Source: an uncultured Gloeocapsa sp. (lineage in GTDB: Bacteria; Cyanobacteriota; Cyanobacteriia; Cyanobacteriales; Gloeocapsaceae). From it: DNA of 5,903 nucleotides. The stretch spans positions 1 through 5,903 of the forward strand of contig CALGKL010000247.1 of the NCBI GenBank assembly GCA_937930495.1. Reading direction: 5' to 3'. Below the pieces are notes generated by a model. It made no database searches, was not told where the DNA came from, and worked only from the letters and a program-made list of their open reading frames with translations. Positions 1 through 5,903 of this stretch are shown here, in pieces (the first letter of the stretch is position 1; every line of letters begins with the position of its first letter). Position numbers and translations under genes: made by a program.

Positions 1-412
1 AAAAGCCCTAGAAAAAGAATTAAATCTGCAAAACATCTTAATTGAGACTTATGTTGATAACCCTAGTGATTTAGAACCAAACTACACAGAATATTGGGGT
101 AAAATCCAAAGTATAGTATCAGGAGTTGGGGTAGTTCAAGATGGATTACGTATCCAAACCATAGCTAAACTAGATCCAAGTTTAATTACTTCTCAACCAG
201 GTTTAGCAGAGAAAAATTTTTTGGCTTCTTTACCTTCAAATACCTGGTTTTTAATTAGTGGTTATAACCTGAATCAAACCTGGAATAATCTAGTTCTCCA
301 ATCTAAAAATATACCAGAAGTAGAGGAAATAGTTACAGGAATTCGTCAGAGTTTTGGGACAATTTCTCTTGATGTGGATCGGGATGTCTTTGGTTGGATG
401 GATCAAGAATAC

Positions 413-420
413 GCGATCGC
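413..420. repeat. HIP1 octamer
   Basis: Perfect GCGATCGC palindrome inside the DUF3352-type gene. HIP1 is strongly over-represented in many cyanobacterial genomes. Confidence 0.85.
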
Positions 421-556
421 CCTGGTTAATAATAATCAAAGTACGTTGAGTTTGGGTATTGGGGGTTTAGTTTTAGTTAAAACCAGCGATCGTCAAACCG
501 CTAGCGATACTTTGGCTAAACTATCCCAAATAGCTAGTCAGTATTTGATCAATGTT

Positions 557-559
557 TAA
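557..559 (+). other. In-frame TAA stop inside the DUF3352-type gene
   Basis: This is codon 186 of the visible frame. The same frame runs on for 129 further sense codons after it. TAA is one substitution from CAA, AAA or GAA, and Gln, Lys or Glu would fit the surrounding polar segment (INV-x-DRQV). No frameshift, repeat or insertion accompanies it. Confidence 0.9.
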
Positions 560-974
560 GATAGACAGGTTAAACAAGAAACGATTACAGAATGGTATCA
601 AAACTCAGAATTATTATTATCCCAAGGTTGGTTAGATGGACGAACTCTAGGGATAACTATAGTTACTCCTTGGGAAAGTTTGACTAAAGGGAATCAATCT
701 CTAACTCAAAACGAAACTTTTAATAAAGTCAATAAATATTTACCCCAACGATATTCCCAATATTTTTATCTAGACATAAATCAGTTAAGGGAAATGTTGG
801 AGAATAATTTGAGTACTTATAGTATGTTTATTCCCCAAGAAGCTTTAGTACTTTTACAATCTATAGATGGGATAGGAGGAGTTAATAGTCTGATTCAGGA
901 CAATCCTAGTCTTACTGAGCTGATTATTTATATGAATCCTAATAATTAGATTTGAAGATTTTGATATTTTGGGG

Positions 975-1874
975 TTAACTATTTCTAGGAGTAAATTCAG
1001 AATCCCAGGCTAATTTGGCTGCTCCAAATATTCCTGCTTGATTACCAAGTTTAGCGGTCAGTAACTGTAGACCAATGCGAGAACTAGATAATACCCGACG
1101 TTCAATTTCTGCTTGGGTAGAGGGAAAAAATAAATGACTACTGGCGCTAATGCCTCCACCGATTAAAATAGCTTCAGGAGTGAGGACATAAATTAAACTT
1201 GCTAACCCGGCTCCTAGTAGTTTACCGTATTCCTGCCAAAAGGTTATTGCTTCTTGATTACCTTGATTGGCTAATTCTGCTAAGACAGCGGGATTTTTTC
1301 CGGTTTGACGCTCAATTGCTTGGATAGACAGATATTGTTCCAGAGAGCCTTGATTACCGCTGTTACATTTTGGTCCTGTATAATTAAGGGTAATTAAGCC
1401 TAATTCTCCTGCTGCACCATGGATACCTGTATAGAGTTGTTTATTGAGGATAATCGCTCCCCCTATACCTGTACCTAGAGTTAGTAAAATAAAGTTACTA
1501 AATTGTTGTCCTCCTCCTAACCAAGCTTCCCCTAAACCCGCGCAATTAGCGTCGTTAGCTATTTTGGTGGGTAAACCAGTTTGAGATTCTAACCAATCGG
1601 CTAGGGGTACATTGTGCCAATTATCTAGATTAATGGCTATTTTGGCAATTCTTCCCTCTCCATCGGTTGGTCCGGGTGTACCTAAGCCAATGGCTATAGA
1701 GTTATATTGATTTTTTAACTGATTGACTACAGAAGCTATAACCTCTGTGACTTTTTCCGGTGTAGAGGGTTGGGGTGTAGGAATCGTTGCTTGATAAACG
1801 GATTCTCCTTTTGGGGTAAAACAACCGATTTTAATACTGCTTCCTCCTAAATCAATACCGATTACTGTCTTCAT
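975..1874 (-). CDS. ROK-family sugar kinase (glucokinase-like)
   Basis: Predicted cytoplasmic kinase of 299 residues, the usual ROK length, probably phosphorylating glucose or a related hexose with ATP. Visible motifs: phosphate-1 loop IGIDLGGSSIKIG (residues 5-17), GLGTPGP (63-69), NDAN with the expected catalytic Asp108 (107-110), phosphate-2 loop GTGIGG (134-139), GAAGELG with a sugar-binding Glu157 (153-159), SLEQ with Glu179, and the adenosine-site segment ILIGGGIS (236-243). The normal ROK zinc site is degraded: the His after GExG is Leu160, and in C-x-C-G-x-x-G-C only Cys170 remains, with Ser172 and Ser177 in place of the other two. I recall similar CNSGN segments in cyanobacterial ROK proteins, so this may be a lineage trait. 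The start is the ATG at 1872-1874, which places the phosphate loop at the very N terminus. A TTG at 1902-1904 would add 10 residues that look non-conserved and overlap the probable promoter region. Substrate is not determinable; ROK transcription repressors are excluded because there is no N-terminal helix-turn-helix. Confidence 0.9.
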   Translation of the reverse strand: MKTVIGIDLGGSSIKIGCFTPKGESVYQATIPTPQPSTPEKVTEVIASVVNQLKNQYNSIAIGLGTPGPTDGEGRIAKIAINLDNWHNVPLADWLESQTGLPTKIANDANCAGLGEAWLGGGQQFSNFILLTLGTGIGGAIILNKQLYTGIHGAAGELGLITLNYTGPKCNSGNQGSLEQYLSIQAIERQTGKNPAVLAELANQGNQEAITFWQEYGKLLGAGLASLIYVLTPEAILIGGGISASSHLFFPSTQAEIERRVLSSSRIGLQLLTAKLGNQAGIFGAAKLAWDSEFTPRNS

Positions 1875-1889
1875 TCTGTTTTTTCTGGT

Positions 1890-1895
1890 TATAAT
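1890..1895 (+). promoter_or_regulatory. Possible -10 box of the glycosyltransferase promoter
   Basis: A perfect TATAAT lies 41 bases before the ATG at 1937, in the 62-bp divergent gap between the kinase and glycosyltransferase genes. This would give a leader of about 35 bases. No good -35 box is present at 16-18 bases upstream (best TCTTCA at 1868-1873, inside the kinase gene start). On the minus strand a TTGACC (1899-1904) could be part of a kinase promoter, but no matching -10 follows at the right distance. Confidence 0.35.
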
Positions 1896-1936
1896 TTGGG
1901 TCAATGGTTGTGCTTAGATTTTAGGTGATTGGGTAG

Positions 1937-3118
1937 ATGATTTTAGTGAAGTTATGCTTATGGATTCTTACTATTATTATTAGTCTTAATATTGGGGTGC
2001 TGTTTATTGAGTGTTTAAGCGCTATTTGGTCTAAAAATCAGGAAAGTGGGGATAATCATAGGGTCAATGCCAATTATCGTCTCATTATACCCGCTCACAA
2101 TGAAGCTAGTTGCCTGGGGAAAACCCTAGAGAGTTTAATTCCTCAAGTTAGTCACCCTGAACAAATTCTGGTGATTGCTGATAATTGTACCGATAATACC
2201 GCGGCGATCGCTCGTCAATTTGGTGTAACTGTCAGGGAAAGGTTTAATACGGAAAAACGGGGTAAAGGTTATGCTTTAGCTTATGGGTTAGAAGAGTTAG
2301 AGAGCAATCCTCCCGAAGTGGTGATCTTTTTTGATGCTGATTGTTTAGTGGGGGATAACGCAGTCTCAGAATTAACTCAAAAGGCGATCGCCACCGGGAG
2401 ACCGATTCAAGCATTATATTTAATGGCTAAACCCGAAAATCCTACCCCCAAAGATACTATTTCTGCTTTTGCTTTTTTGGTGAAAAATTGGGTTCGTCCT
2501 TTGGGATTAGCTACTTTAGGATTACCCTGTTTGTTGACGGGTACTGGTATGGCTTTTCCTTGGGGAGTAATTAATCAAGTTTCTCTAGACCATGGTAATA
2601 TTGTCGAAGATATGCAGTTAGGTCTTGATGTCGCACTGAAGGGTTATCCTCCTTTGTTTTTACCTACGGCTAAGGTGATCGGCATTTTACCCCAAAAGGA
2701 ACAAATCTCGACTCAACAGCGTCAACGTTGGGAACACGGACATTTACAGACGATTATTACTCAAGTTCCTGCTTTAATCAAAGAGGGAATTAGGCAATTA
2801 AGTTTCCCCTTATTAGGTTTAGCCCTAGAGTTAAGTGTACCTCCCTTATCCCTATTGGTTATGTTTTGGGGTTTAACCTTGATTTTGGCTTTAGGAGGAG
2901 GTTTAATGCTAGGAATTTGGTTACCAACCCTGGTTTTAATCCTAGCTGGTTTCTTAATGTTTATAGCTATTATCACCGCTTGGGCAAAATTTGCTCGACA
3001 GGAGATACCTTTAAAAAGTTTAATGCTAATTCCGGTTTATCTTTTGTCTAAAATCACGATTTATTTCAACTTTTTAGGGAAACGGGAATCTCAATGGATT
3101 AAAACCGAAAGAGATTGA
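1937..3118 (+). CDS. Membrane-anchored glycosyltransferase, family 2 (GT-A fold)
   Basis: Predicted 393-residue inner-membrane glycosyltransferase transferring a sugar from a nucleotide sugar to an unknown acceptor on the cytoplasmic side. Domains in order: one N-terminal membrane segment (about 5-28), a GT2 catalytic domain (about 46-270), and hydrophobic C-terminal segments (about 290-325, 328-350, 360-378). Catalytic signatures: LIIPAHNEASCLGKTLESL at 49-67; VIADNCTDNTA at 79-89; the metal/nucleotide-binding DAD at 133-135 following VVIFF; GTGMAFPWG at 202-210; the acidic VED at 223-225 containing the likely base; and QRQRW at 261-265, matching the Q-x-x-R-W motif of processive enzymes such as cellulose, chitin and hyaluronan synthases. 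No frameshift or missing key residue is seen. The ATG at 1937 begins directly before the first membrane segment; the upstream GGGTAG is at most a weak ribosome binding site. Product could be an exopolysaccharide or a glycolipid or carotenoid glycoside. Two HIP1 octamers lie inside. It converges on the SPFH gene with a 19-bp gap. Confidence 0.9.
   Translation: MILVKLCLWILTIIISLNIGVLFIECLSAIWSKNQESGDNHRVNANYRLIIPAHNEASCLGKTLESLIPQVSHPEQILVIADNCTDNTAAIARQFGVTVRERFNTEKRGKGYALAYGLEELESNPPEVVIFFDADCLVGDNAVSELTQKAIATGRPIQALYLMAKPENPTPKDTISAFAFLVKNWVRPLGLATLGLPCLLTGTGMAFPWGVINQVSLDHGNIVEDMQLGLDVALKGYPPLFLPTAKVIGILPQKEQISTQQRQRWEHGHLQTIITQVPALIKEGIRQLSFPLLGLALELSVPPLSLLVMFWGLTLILALGGGLMLGIWLPTLVLILAGFLMFIAIITAWAKFARQEIPLKSLMLIPVYLLSKITIYFNFLGKRESQWIKTERD
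2204..2211. repeat. HIP1 octamer
   Basis: Perfect GCGATCGC palindrome inside the glycosyltransferase gene, coding for part of AAIAR. Confidence 0.85.
2384..2391. repeat. HIP1 octamer
   Basis: Perfect GCGATCGC palindrome, second copy in the glycosyltransferase gene, 180 bp from the first and in the same reading phase (both encode Ala-Ile-Ala). Confidence 0.85.
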
Positions 3119-3137
3119 TTTCAGGGAGCAAGCGTCT

Positions 3138-4124
3138 TTATTTCTTCTCTCCCCAAGTGCGATCTAATTTAGCTAACTCATCGGTTAGGGAAGAGGGATT
3201 GTTTTGTTGAGTTTCCGAGACGATCGCTCTCATCCCTTCTAGACTGGCTAAAATACTCTTAGGGTCCATAAACATGACTTTGCTGCTTTCGCTGCTACCG
3301 ATGACTTGACCCATATCGATGTATCTTTGTGCTAGAAGAAATTGTACCGCTTGGGTTGCTTGGCGATCGCCTGCTAGAGCTTTCATCACGGTTTGGATTG
3401 CTTCTGCTGTTGCTTGAGCTTTCAAGATTTGTTCTTGTTGATTAGCTTCTGCTCTGAGGATTAAAGCCTTTTTATTGGCTTCTGCTTCTAATATTTGTGC
3501 TTCTGCTCTACCTTTAGCGGAGTTAATCGCCGAGTCTCTTTCCCCTTCTGAGGTTAAAATAGCGGCTCTTTTTTTCCTTTCCGCCGCCATTTGTAACTCC
3601 ATGGATTCTTGTACCGCTTTCGAGGGCATAATATCCCTCAATTCTACCCTAGTTACTTTTACTCCCCAGGGGTCTGTAGCTATATCCAATTCTCTGAGTA
3701 AAATTTCGTTAATTTCTGAACGTGCGGTAAAGGTTTGGTCTAATTCCAATTTTCCCATTTCAGCGCGGATTTGGGTTAAAACCAGGTTAACGATTGCCTG
3801 CCGAAGATTTTCGACTTTATAGTAGGACTTATACATATCTACAATCCGCCAATAGACTACTGCATCTACGGTTATGGACACGTTATCTCTAGTGATACAG
3901 GTTTGAGCGGGTATATCGAGAACTTTTTCTTTGATTGTATCTCGGTAAACTACTTTATCGATTACAGGAACGAGAAAATTTAAACCTGGTTCTAGTTTTT
4001 TGTTATAACTTCCGAGTCTTTCTACTAAATATTCGTTTTTTTCACTAACTATTTTCGCCGAGGATGCTATTGCACCTCCTCCTGCTACAGCGAGAAAAAT
4101 CACAAATCCAAATAATCCTTCCAT
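3138..4124 (-). CDS. SPFH/band 7 (stomatin-like, QmcA-type) membrane protein
   Basis: A 328-residue protein of the stomatin/prohibitin (SPFH) superfamily, which forms membrane-attached oligomers thought to organise membrane microdomains and regulate membrane proteases or lipid environment. It has an N-terminal membrane segment (about 3-22), then the band 7 domain (about 24-185) with [19 protein letters not shown] (35-53), [21 protein letters not shown] (61-81), VDAVVYWRI (86-94) and [10 protein letters not shown] (158-167). A charged, alanine-rich coiled coil (about 175-245) follows, containing three exact 11-residue repeats, then a C-terminal tail. The ATG at 4122-4124 is 11 bp after the stop of the nfeD-like gene, same strand, consistent with co-transcription; NfeD proteins are the usual genomic partners of this family. 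Length and domain order match QmcA-like proteins and I recall a similar stomatin in Synechocystis. Its molecular role in cyanobacteria cannot be deduced here. No terminator is visible before the convergent glycosyltransferase. Confidence 0.93.
   Translation of the reverse strand: MEGLFGFVIFLAVAGGGAIASSAKIVSEKNEYLVERLGSYNKKLEPGLNFLVPVIDKVVYRDTIKEKVLDIPAQTCITRDNVSITVDAVVYWRIVDMYKSYYKVENLRQAIVNLVLTQIRAEMGKLELDQTFTARSEINEILLRELDIATDPWGVKVTRVELRDIMPSKAVQESMELQMAAERKKRAAILTSEGERDSAINSAKGRAEAQILEAEANKKALILRAEANQQEQILKAQATAEAIQTVMKALAGDRQATQAVQFLLAQRYIDMGQVIGSSESSKVMFMDPKSILASLEGMRAIVSETQQNNPSSLTDELAKLDRTWGEKK
3363..3370. repeat. HIP1 octamer
   Basis: Perfect GCGATCGC palindrome in the SPFH gene, just past the part encoding the 11-residue repeats. 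A near copy lacking the first base match lies at about 3220-3227. Confidence 0.85.
3396..3494 (-). repeat. Three tandem 33-bp units encoding 11-residue coiled-coil repeats
   Basis: Residues 211-243 of the SPFH protein split into three aligned units: [22 protein letters not shown] and [11 protein letters not shown]. Each begins Ile-Leu and has Ala at positions 4 and 6. The DNA units (3462-3494, 3429-3461, 3396-3428) are imperfect copies; the plus-strand word GCTTCTGCT recurs nearby at 3400, 3445, 3478 and 3499, always in steps of three. Eleven-residue periodicity suits a right-handed coiled coil, as known for stomatin-type proteins. Confidence 0.7.
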
Positions 4125-4135
4125 AGTTAATTTCT

Positions 4136-4573
4136 TTAGTCTTTTAACATTTTTTCCGAAGCGACGATCAGGGTATTACCCTCTCTTCGCACCACATAGA
4201 CTGTCTCATTAGGTGCTATTGTTTGTGTTCTATCTATTGCTTTTGCTCTCCAAGAGTTACCCTCATAGAGAACTCTTCCCTCTTTTCCAGGAGGTATTTC
4301 CGTAATAGTTTGCGCTTCTTGATCATCTCCTCGGGTGAGAATATATTTATGATTATTGGCATTATAAAAACGTTTCAGTAACCATACTCCTAGAATAGAG
4401 ATTACTAACCACAAGATAACTTGTATAGCAAACACATCCAGCCAAACGGATATTAGGCTTACAACTATAGCACTAATTCCTAGAAGTAAAACAATGAATT
4501 GGGTTGGTAAAAACAACTCAATAACACAAAGGACGATTCCCGCTACTAGCCAAAGATTTGTCGTGTTTTGCAT
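4136..4573 (-). CDS. Short NfeD-like membrane protein
   Basis: A 145-residue protein with two hydrophobic stretches, about 6-43 (probably two membrane helices with a short turn) and about 47-67, followed by a soluble domain (about 90-142). The soluble part reads [19 protein letters not shown] (96-114) and ends in [15 protein letters not shown], the typical pattern of the C-terminal OB fold of NfeD proteins. There is no ClpP-like protease domain, so this is the short class. In bacteria such genes sit beside SPFH genes and the two proteins are thought to work as a membrane complex, matching the SPFH gene 11 bp downstream. The ATG at 4571-4573 starts directly before the first hydrophobic segment, with AGG eight bases upstream as a possible weak ribosome binding site. 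It is probably the first gene of the operon, transcribed away from lpd. The specific function is unknown. Confidence 0.88.
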   Translation of the reverse strand: MQNTTNLWLVAGIVLCVIELFLPTQFIVLLLGISAIVVSLISVWLDVFAIQVILWLVISILGVWLLKRFYNANNHKYILTRGDDQEAQTITEIPPGKEGRVLYEGNSWRAKAIDRTQTIAPNETVYVVRREGNTLIVASEKMLKD

Positions 4574-4707
4574 ACATTGCCTAGTAAGATATAGCCATAG
4601 TTCTATTCTAGCTTGAATAATTCAACTAGAGAGTTTTGTCAACTTCTCTTAAGATTGGTGACACTTTTGTTAAAATAGGGGGAACAAAAAAAGCAGACTT
4701 AGAGTAG
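4574..4707. promoter_or_regulatory. Divergent promoter region between nfeD-like gene and lpd
   Basis: This 134-bp AT-rich gap must carry the start signals of both transcription units. On the minus strand a perfect TTGACA (4637-4642) is followed after 17 bases by TATTCA (4614-4619), a weak -10, pointing to the nfeD-like gene. On the plus strand TTAAGA (4649-4654) and TAAAAT (4671-4676) are separated by 16 bases and point to lpd, giving a leader of about 25 bases. GTGACAC (4658-4664) is a tiny inverted repeat near the lpd -10. No classic NtcA site (GTA-N8-TAC) was seen. All boxes are sequence matches only. Confidence 0.45.
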
Positions 4708-5903
4708 ATGAGCGAACAATTTGATTATGATCTAATGATTATCGGTGCGGGAGTGGGTGGTCATGGTGCTGCTCTACACGCGGTCAAATGTGGTTTACGT
4801 ACCGCTATTATTGAAGCTAAAGACATGGGAGGAACTTGTGTTAATAGAGGATGTATCCCTTCAAAAGCCCTATTAGCAGCTTCAGGAAGAGTCAGAGAGT
4901 TAAACGATCTTTCTCATCTAAAAAGTTTAGGTATATATAGTCAGGGAGCGACTTTTGAGCAAAAAGCAATTGCTGCCCATGCTAATAACTTAGTCAGTAA
5001 AATTCGTGGGGATTTAACTAACAGTCTCAAAAGACTGAAAGTAGATATTATCGAAGGTTGGGGAAAACTAGCGGCACCTCATAAAGTTAGCGTTATCACT
5101 TCAACGGGGGAAAAAATCTATACAGCTCGAGATATTATACTCTCTCCAGGTTCCATACCATTTGTTCCTCCGGGAATTGAAATCGATCATCAGACCGTTT
5201 TTACTAGCGATGAAGCGGTCAGATTAGAAACCTTACCCAAGTGGATAGCGATTATTGGGAGTGGTTATATCGGCTTAGAATTTGCTGATATCTATACGGC
5301 TTTAGGTTCAGAAATTACGATGATTGAAGCCTTAGATAACCTGATGCCAACTTTTGACCCGGATATTGCTAAAATCGCTGAAAGAATTCTGATCAAACCG
5401 CGGGGGATCGAAACCTATACAGCTACTCTGGCTAAAACCGTTAAACCAGGTTCACCGGTAGTGATCGAATTAGCCGATAGCAAAACCAAAGAAGTCAAAG
5501 AAGTATTAGAGGTAGATGCTTGTCTCGTGGCTACAGGGAGAATTCCGGCGACTAAAAATTTAGGACTAGAAACGGTAGGATTAGCCACAGATAAACGTGG
5601 TTTTATTACGGTTAACGACCAGATGGCGATTGTTAAGGATGGAGAAATAGTACCTCATCTCTGGGCGATTGGGGACGCAACGGGTAAAATGATGTTAGCT
5701 CACGCGGCCTCAGCCCAAGGAGTTATAGCTGTGGAAAATATCTGTGGGAGAGACAAAACCATCGACTATAGAAGTATCCCCGCTGCTGCATTTACTCACC
5801 CAGAAATCAGTTATGTGGGTTTAAGTGAACCCCAAGCCCAAGAATTAGCAGCTAAACAAGGGTTTAAAATCGCTACAGTCAAAAGCTATTATAAGGGTAA
5901 TTC
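4708..5903 (+). CDS. lpdA: Dihydrolipoamide dehydrogenase (E3), 3' partial
   Basis: Flavoprotein that reoxidises dihydrolipoyl groups with NAD+, serving as E3 of the pyruvate dehydrogenase complex and as L protein of the glycine cleavage system. The frame is open to the right window edge: 398 codons are visible of the family's usual 470-480. Motifs in order: FAD-binding GAGVGG (13-18); redox-active disulfide [13 protein letters not shown] (41-53; Cys44 and Cys49); NAD-binding [10 protein letters not shown] (184-193); VATGRIP (274-280); second FAD motif LWAIGDAT (318-325); and the beginning of the dimer-interface domain, [13 protein letters not shown] (359-371). The C-terminal His-Glu catalytic pair must lie beyond the window. 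Glutathione and mercuric reductases share the fold, but the spacing of this cysteine motif and the HPEISYVG segment fit E3. The ATG at 4708 follows AGAGTAG, a weak ribosome binding site, and starts 12 residues before the first FAD glycine, as in homologues. Transcription is probably from the divergent region shared with the nfeD-like gene. Confidence 0.95.
   Translation, partial: MSEQFDYDLMIIGAGVGGHGAALHAVKCGLRTAIIEAKDMGGTCVNRGCIPSKALLAASGRVRELNDLSHLKSLGIYSQGATFEQKAIAAHANNLVSKIRGDLTNSLKRLKVDIIEGWGKLAAPHKVSVITSTGEKIYTARDIILSPGSIPFVPPGIEIDHQTVFTSDEAVRLETLPKWIAIIGSGYIGLEFADIYTALGSEITMIEALDNLMPTFDPDIAKIAERILIKPRGIETYTATLAKTVKPGSPVVIELADSKTKEVKEVLEVDACLVATGRIPATKNLGLETVGLATDKRGFITVNDQMAIVKDGEIVPHLWAIGDATGKMMLAHAASAQGVIAVENICGRDKTIDYRSIPAAAFTHPEISYVGLSEPQAQELAAKQGFKIATVKSYYKGN

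Larger units (their letters stand above)
2..949 (+). pseudogene. DUF3352-type protein, 5' partial, interrupted by one in-frame stop
   Basis: The frame is open from the left window edge to the TAG at 947-949, except for one TAA at 557-559. Joined across that codon it gives 315 codons of one protein with no frame change: 185 before the stop and 129 after it. The part before the stop contains DVDRDVFGWMDQEYAIAL, followed by a stretch resembling VLVKTSDRQTASDTLAKL. The part after it starts DRQVKQETITEW and continues with GWLDGRTLGITI. This order resembles cyanobacterial DUF3352 proteins, which are roughly 500-600 residues long and of unknown function, so about half is probably outside the window. 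The family assignment is from memory of its motifs, not a search. TTG codons at 221 and 680 could be called as starts of two small genes, but coding continues upstream of both, so they are internal. The gene is either a recent nonsense pseudogene or intact with a sequence error. No terminator is visible before the convergent kinase gene 25 bp away. Confidence 0.75.

Noticed and set aside
221..559. Stand-alone small gene starting at TTG 221
   Set aside because: The frame is open and protein-like back to position 2, so TTG 221 is an internal Leu codon of the DUF3352-type gene.
680..949. Stand-alone small gene starting at TTG 680
   Set aside because: Same frame as the upstream part; the coding-like sequence continues back to the stop at 557-559 and no ribosome binding site is seen.
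1875..1904. N-terminal extension of the ROK kinase from TTG 1904
   Set aside because: It adds ten residues of basic, non-family sequence; the ATG at 1872-1874 gives the normal ROK N terminus.
2761..2976. Minus-strand open frame of 71 codons inside the glycosyltransferase gene
   Set aside because: It is antisense to the hydrophobic C-terminal part of a well-supported gene and has a Lys/Pro-rich composition typical of shadow frames.
2866..3051. Plus-strand open frame of 61 codons in another phase of the glycosyltransferase gene
   Set aside because: It overlaps the real gene fully and resembles no known protein.
2204..3370. HIP1 octamers as binding or recombination sites of a special system
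   Set aside because: They are dispersed inside coding genes, as is normal for HIP1 in cyanobacterial genomes; no array or regular spacing is present.
3475..3822. Plus-strand open frame of 115 codons opposite the SPFH gene
   Set aside because: It is antisense to the conserved band 7 and coiled-coil region; its Ser/Ala-rich product mirrors the Ala/Glu-rich codons of the real gene.

Overview
The window looks like chromosomal DNA from a cyanobacterium with a low-GC genome. Four perfect copies of the octamer GCGATCGC (HIP1), a repeat highly over-represented in many cyanobacterial genomes, occur in under 6 kb. The DUF3352-type protein, the ROK kinase with a CNSGNQGS segment and the dihydrolipoamide dehydrogenase with a CVNRGC redox centre all look cyanobacterial. 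The exact genus cannot be told from the sequence. No mobile element, CRISPR array, rRNA or tRNA gene was seen.

Layout from left to right: (1) 2-949, plus strand, the C-terminal part of a DUF3352-type protein gene whose 5' end lies outside the window; one in-frame TAA at 557-559 interrupts an otherwise continuous frame. (2) 975-1874, minus strand, a ROK-family sugar kinase (glucokinase-like). (3) 1937-3118, plus strand, a membrane-anchored family 2 glycosyltransferase, divergent from the kinase across 62 bp that contain a perfect TATAAT. (4) 3138-4124, minus strand, a stomatin/SPFH (band 7) protein, preceded 11 bp upstream in the same direction by (5) 4136-4573, a short NfeD-like membrane protein. 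(6) A 134-bp divergent intergenic region. (7) 4708 to the window end, plus strand, dihydrolipoamide dehydrogenase (lpd), missing only its C-terminal end.

The NfeD/SPFH pair is a widely conserved two-gene membrane module and very probably an operon. The kinase and glycosyltransferase share a divergent promoter region and both act on sugars, but a common pathway is only a guess. Lpd is the E3 subunit shared by 2-oxoacid dehydrogenases and the glycine cleavage system; nothing ties it functionally to the membrane module beside it.

I found no convincing undescribed system. The observations most worth following are the single nonsense codon in the DUF3352 gene, the missing zinc ligands in the ROK kinase, and the exact 11-residue repeats in the SPFH protein.
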